From assembly GCA_963667855.2 (NCBI GenBank), contig CAXXKI010000015.1, positions 62,001 through 126,000 of the forward strand: 64,000 nucleotides of DNA, written 5' to 3'. Made by a program: the position numbers and the translations under genes. The stretch comes from G963667855 sp963667855. Lineage in GTDB: Bacteria; Planctomycetota; Phycisphaerae; UBA1845. How positions within the stretch are numbered: the stretch's first letter is position 1; every line of letters starts with the position of its first letter. The notes beneath the pieces were generated by a model. That model was given only the letters and a program-made list of their open reading frames with translations, was not told where the DNA came from and searched no databases. Positions 63,701 through 64,000 of the stretch are shown here, piece by piece.

Positions 63701-64000
63701 TACAACGCGTCAGCCACCAACTACCGCGAAGATGGACTTTGCGTTTCGTTCGATCAATACGATGTTTCCCCTTACATCGGCCTTTTGAATAGTGGTTCCG
63801 CCAATGTGTTGGCCATACACGGTTTGAACAGCAGTGCGGGAAGCTCAGACTTCCTGATTTCAGCCCAACTTGGAGTCAACAGCATCGGCGGAGATATTTC
63901 CCCCACCGCTCTTGATTACTCCGTGACCGGTCCTGTAACCCTTACGGAAAACACACAGATAAAGGCCCGTATACTGGACGGAGCCCAATGGAGCGCCCTG
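60770..64000 (+). CDS. CotH-kinase family secreted protein, partial (runs off the window)
   Basis: At least 1077 residues, open at the 3' end. Signal peptide (LLAITAATTFIFAGTSFA), then a calcium-binding DCNGNGIEDTTEI...DCQGNGIPDECD region and a dockerin-like DFDGDWDIDTADY / DFDRDGDVDLDDY pair. A lamin-tail domain follows (ILIAEFMASNDKSLVDEDGD, LELRNSGTSTVDLGGWYL). The CotH kinase domain spans about residues 425-760: GGIKIRGNSSTMFPKKQFSF, SLMRNVLAYKW, YRGVYIFMEKI and the metal motif GPIWDYNLSMGN. FN3/chitobiase-C-like segments (IYYTLDGTDP) follow. CotH enzymes phosphorylate proteins on Ser; the target here is unknown. It begins 151 bp after the GH16 gene. Confidence 0.85.
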   Translation, partial: MFWITSISRLLAITAATTFIFAGTSFATDCNGNGIEDTTEISAGSSLDCQGNGIPDECDPAMDFDGDWDIDTADYLVFEACFTGPCVTPPCVPALYADSCCARADFDRDGDVDLDDYGFYQQKFPPQGERILIAEFMASNDKSLVDEDGDHSDWLELRNSGTSTVDLGGWYLTDDESDLTKWQFPNTTLPGGSDLIVFASEKDRAISGEELHTNFKLKAAGEYLALVRPDGVTIEFEYAPDFPEQLTDTSYGLSHSLINREARYFVTPTPGATNNNGFSGFANTPEFSHAPGTFITPFALSMFADSPTAEIRYTLDGTEPNLTNGQTYQGSPIYVSDTTRIRARVFIPGFVPSPLVSQLYIAIDTHLQDFNSNMPLIVLDTRSNPIPCIGPSCQDSDYILTDAVFIDTGDNDRAAITDPADYAGRGGIKIRGNSSTMFPKKQFSFETWDEYDEDMDTSLLGFAEESDWIIHAPYSDKSLMRNVLAYKWSNDIGRWTVQTRYAEVFINEDGGKITSGDYRGVYIFMEKIKQGKDRVDIAKLEPDDNSEPEITGGYIIRKDRLDEGETGLYTQMLGELAFFDPKEDELTEQQKAWITNYIAEFETALQSPDFADPINGYARYIDVDSFIDHHIMVEMAKNVDGYRLSTYMNIDRNGKLKMGPIWDYNLSMGNADYSEWWIYTYQQATLWYYDQGQMEHAWYDRLMQDPEYNLRYADRWFELREDKFSNENLAADFSDTYDYLTEAAARNFSRWNILNQWVWPNWYYGTPSDPHTYQMEVDWTMRWLTGYDLSGSQTAPGNYSNRLAWADDNLGVSKPPIYNTDGGAVETNFVVEISKPTGAAGTIYYTLDGTDPRIGNGDPLILVTEDSELKATIPSAEIPGWNTTGFDDSGWTSGTGGVGYENNPGDSVNYTSFINLDVSSMHNSNSTCYIRIPFEITAQELSQLTSLALSIRHDDAFVAYINGTEVARSEFAPAALTYNASATNYREDGLCVSFDQYDVSPYIGLLNSGSANVLAIHGLNSSAGSSDFLISAQLGVNSIGGDISPTALDYSVTGPVTLTENTQIKARILDGAQWSAL

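Noticed and set aside
1..64000. tRNA or rRNA genes
   Set aside because: No convincing cloverleaf, T-loop or rRNA-like stretch was recognised by eye on either strand; this is not a covariance-model search.
25201..64000. Classic Bacteroidota-type polysaccharide utilisation locus
   Set aside because: No SusC/SusD pair, ECF sigma/anti-sigma or hybrid two-component regulator is present; control appears to be by a LacI-family protein.

Overview
The window looks like chromosomal DNA from a Planctomycetota bacterium, most likely class Phycisphaerae. This is inferred from the gene set: C-terminal PEP-CTERM sorting tails, dockerin-like GDxDxDGDVDLxDF repeats on secreted enzymes, a prepilin-type protein with a C-terminal YADGHGG (H-X9-DG-like) segment, and a DCNGNGIxD calcium-binding motif followed by lamin-tail and CotH-kinase domains. 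No 16S gene and no tRNA were seen, so the placement is not proven.

Region 1 (about 0.36-15.4 kb) is a nearly complete reductive pyrimidine catabolism set. On the plus strand are beta-ureidopropionase, an NCS2 uracil-type permease and a class III (beta-alanine type) aminotransferase. On the minus strand are dihydropyrimidinase, a single-chain PreT-PreA fusion (dihydropyrimidine dehydrogenase) and, beyond rpsD, a yeast-FCY1-like cytosine deaminase. Together they could turn cytosine or uracil into malonate semialdehyde. Between the two arms lies an accessory stretch (4.4-9.8 kb). It holds REP/REPIN-like palindromes, a repeat-rich STGP-family protein, a DEDDh exonuclease, and a radical SAM/SPASM gene paired with a membrane protein that has a pseudopilin-like tail.

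Region 2 (15.6-25 kb) carries housekeeping and envelope genes: a TPR-like lipoprotein, ispD beside a PIN/TRAM protein, a sulfatase-fold lipoprotein whose key active-site residues are replaced, a small lipoprotein, two overlapping GT2 glycosyltransferases and a divergent polysaccharide flippase.

Region 3 (25-64 kb) is a laminarin (beta-1,3/1,6-glucan) utilisation locus. It encodes a GH16 with a destroyed catalytic motif, GH30, a 1642-residue GH81, two intact GH16 enzymes with dockerin-like tails, GH17, a GH94 laminaribiose-phosphorylase-like enzyme and a GH149/GH161-like beta-1,3-oligoglucan phosphorylase. It also has a secreted clan GH-A enzyme, a secreted ADP-ribosylglycohydrolase-fold protein, two PEP-CTERM proteins, a 1086-residue repeat protein with a dockerin-like tail, a prepilin-like protein, a LacI-family regulator and the start of a large CotH-kinase protein. 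A 13-bp palindrome close to TGMAACWGTTKCA recurs upstream of at least five of these genes and of lacI itself, so the LacI protein probably controls a local glucan regulon. Proposed flow: secreted GH81/GH16/GH30/GH17 cut laminarin, and the two phosphorylases convert the oligosaccharides to glucose 1-phosphate. No SusC/SusD pair or other oligosaccharide importer is visible.

The most notable observations are: (i) the phosphorylase gene at 50.8-54.1 kb appears to carry a one-base deletion near 54010 that hides its true N-terminus; (ii) the candidate LacI operator set; (iii) a catalytically dead GH16; (iv) a levanase-type domain nested inside GH81; (v) a secreted ADP-ribosylglycohydrolase-fold protein in the glucan regulon; and (vi) a radical SAM/pseudopilin-tail gene pair.
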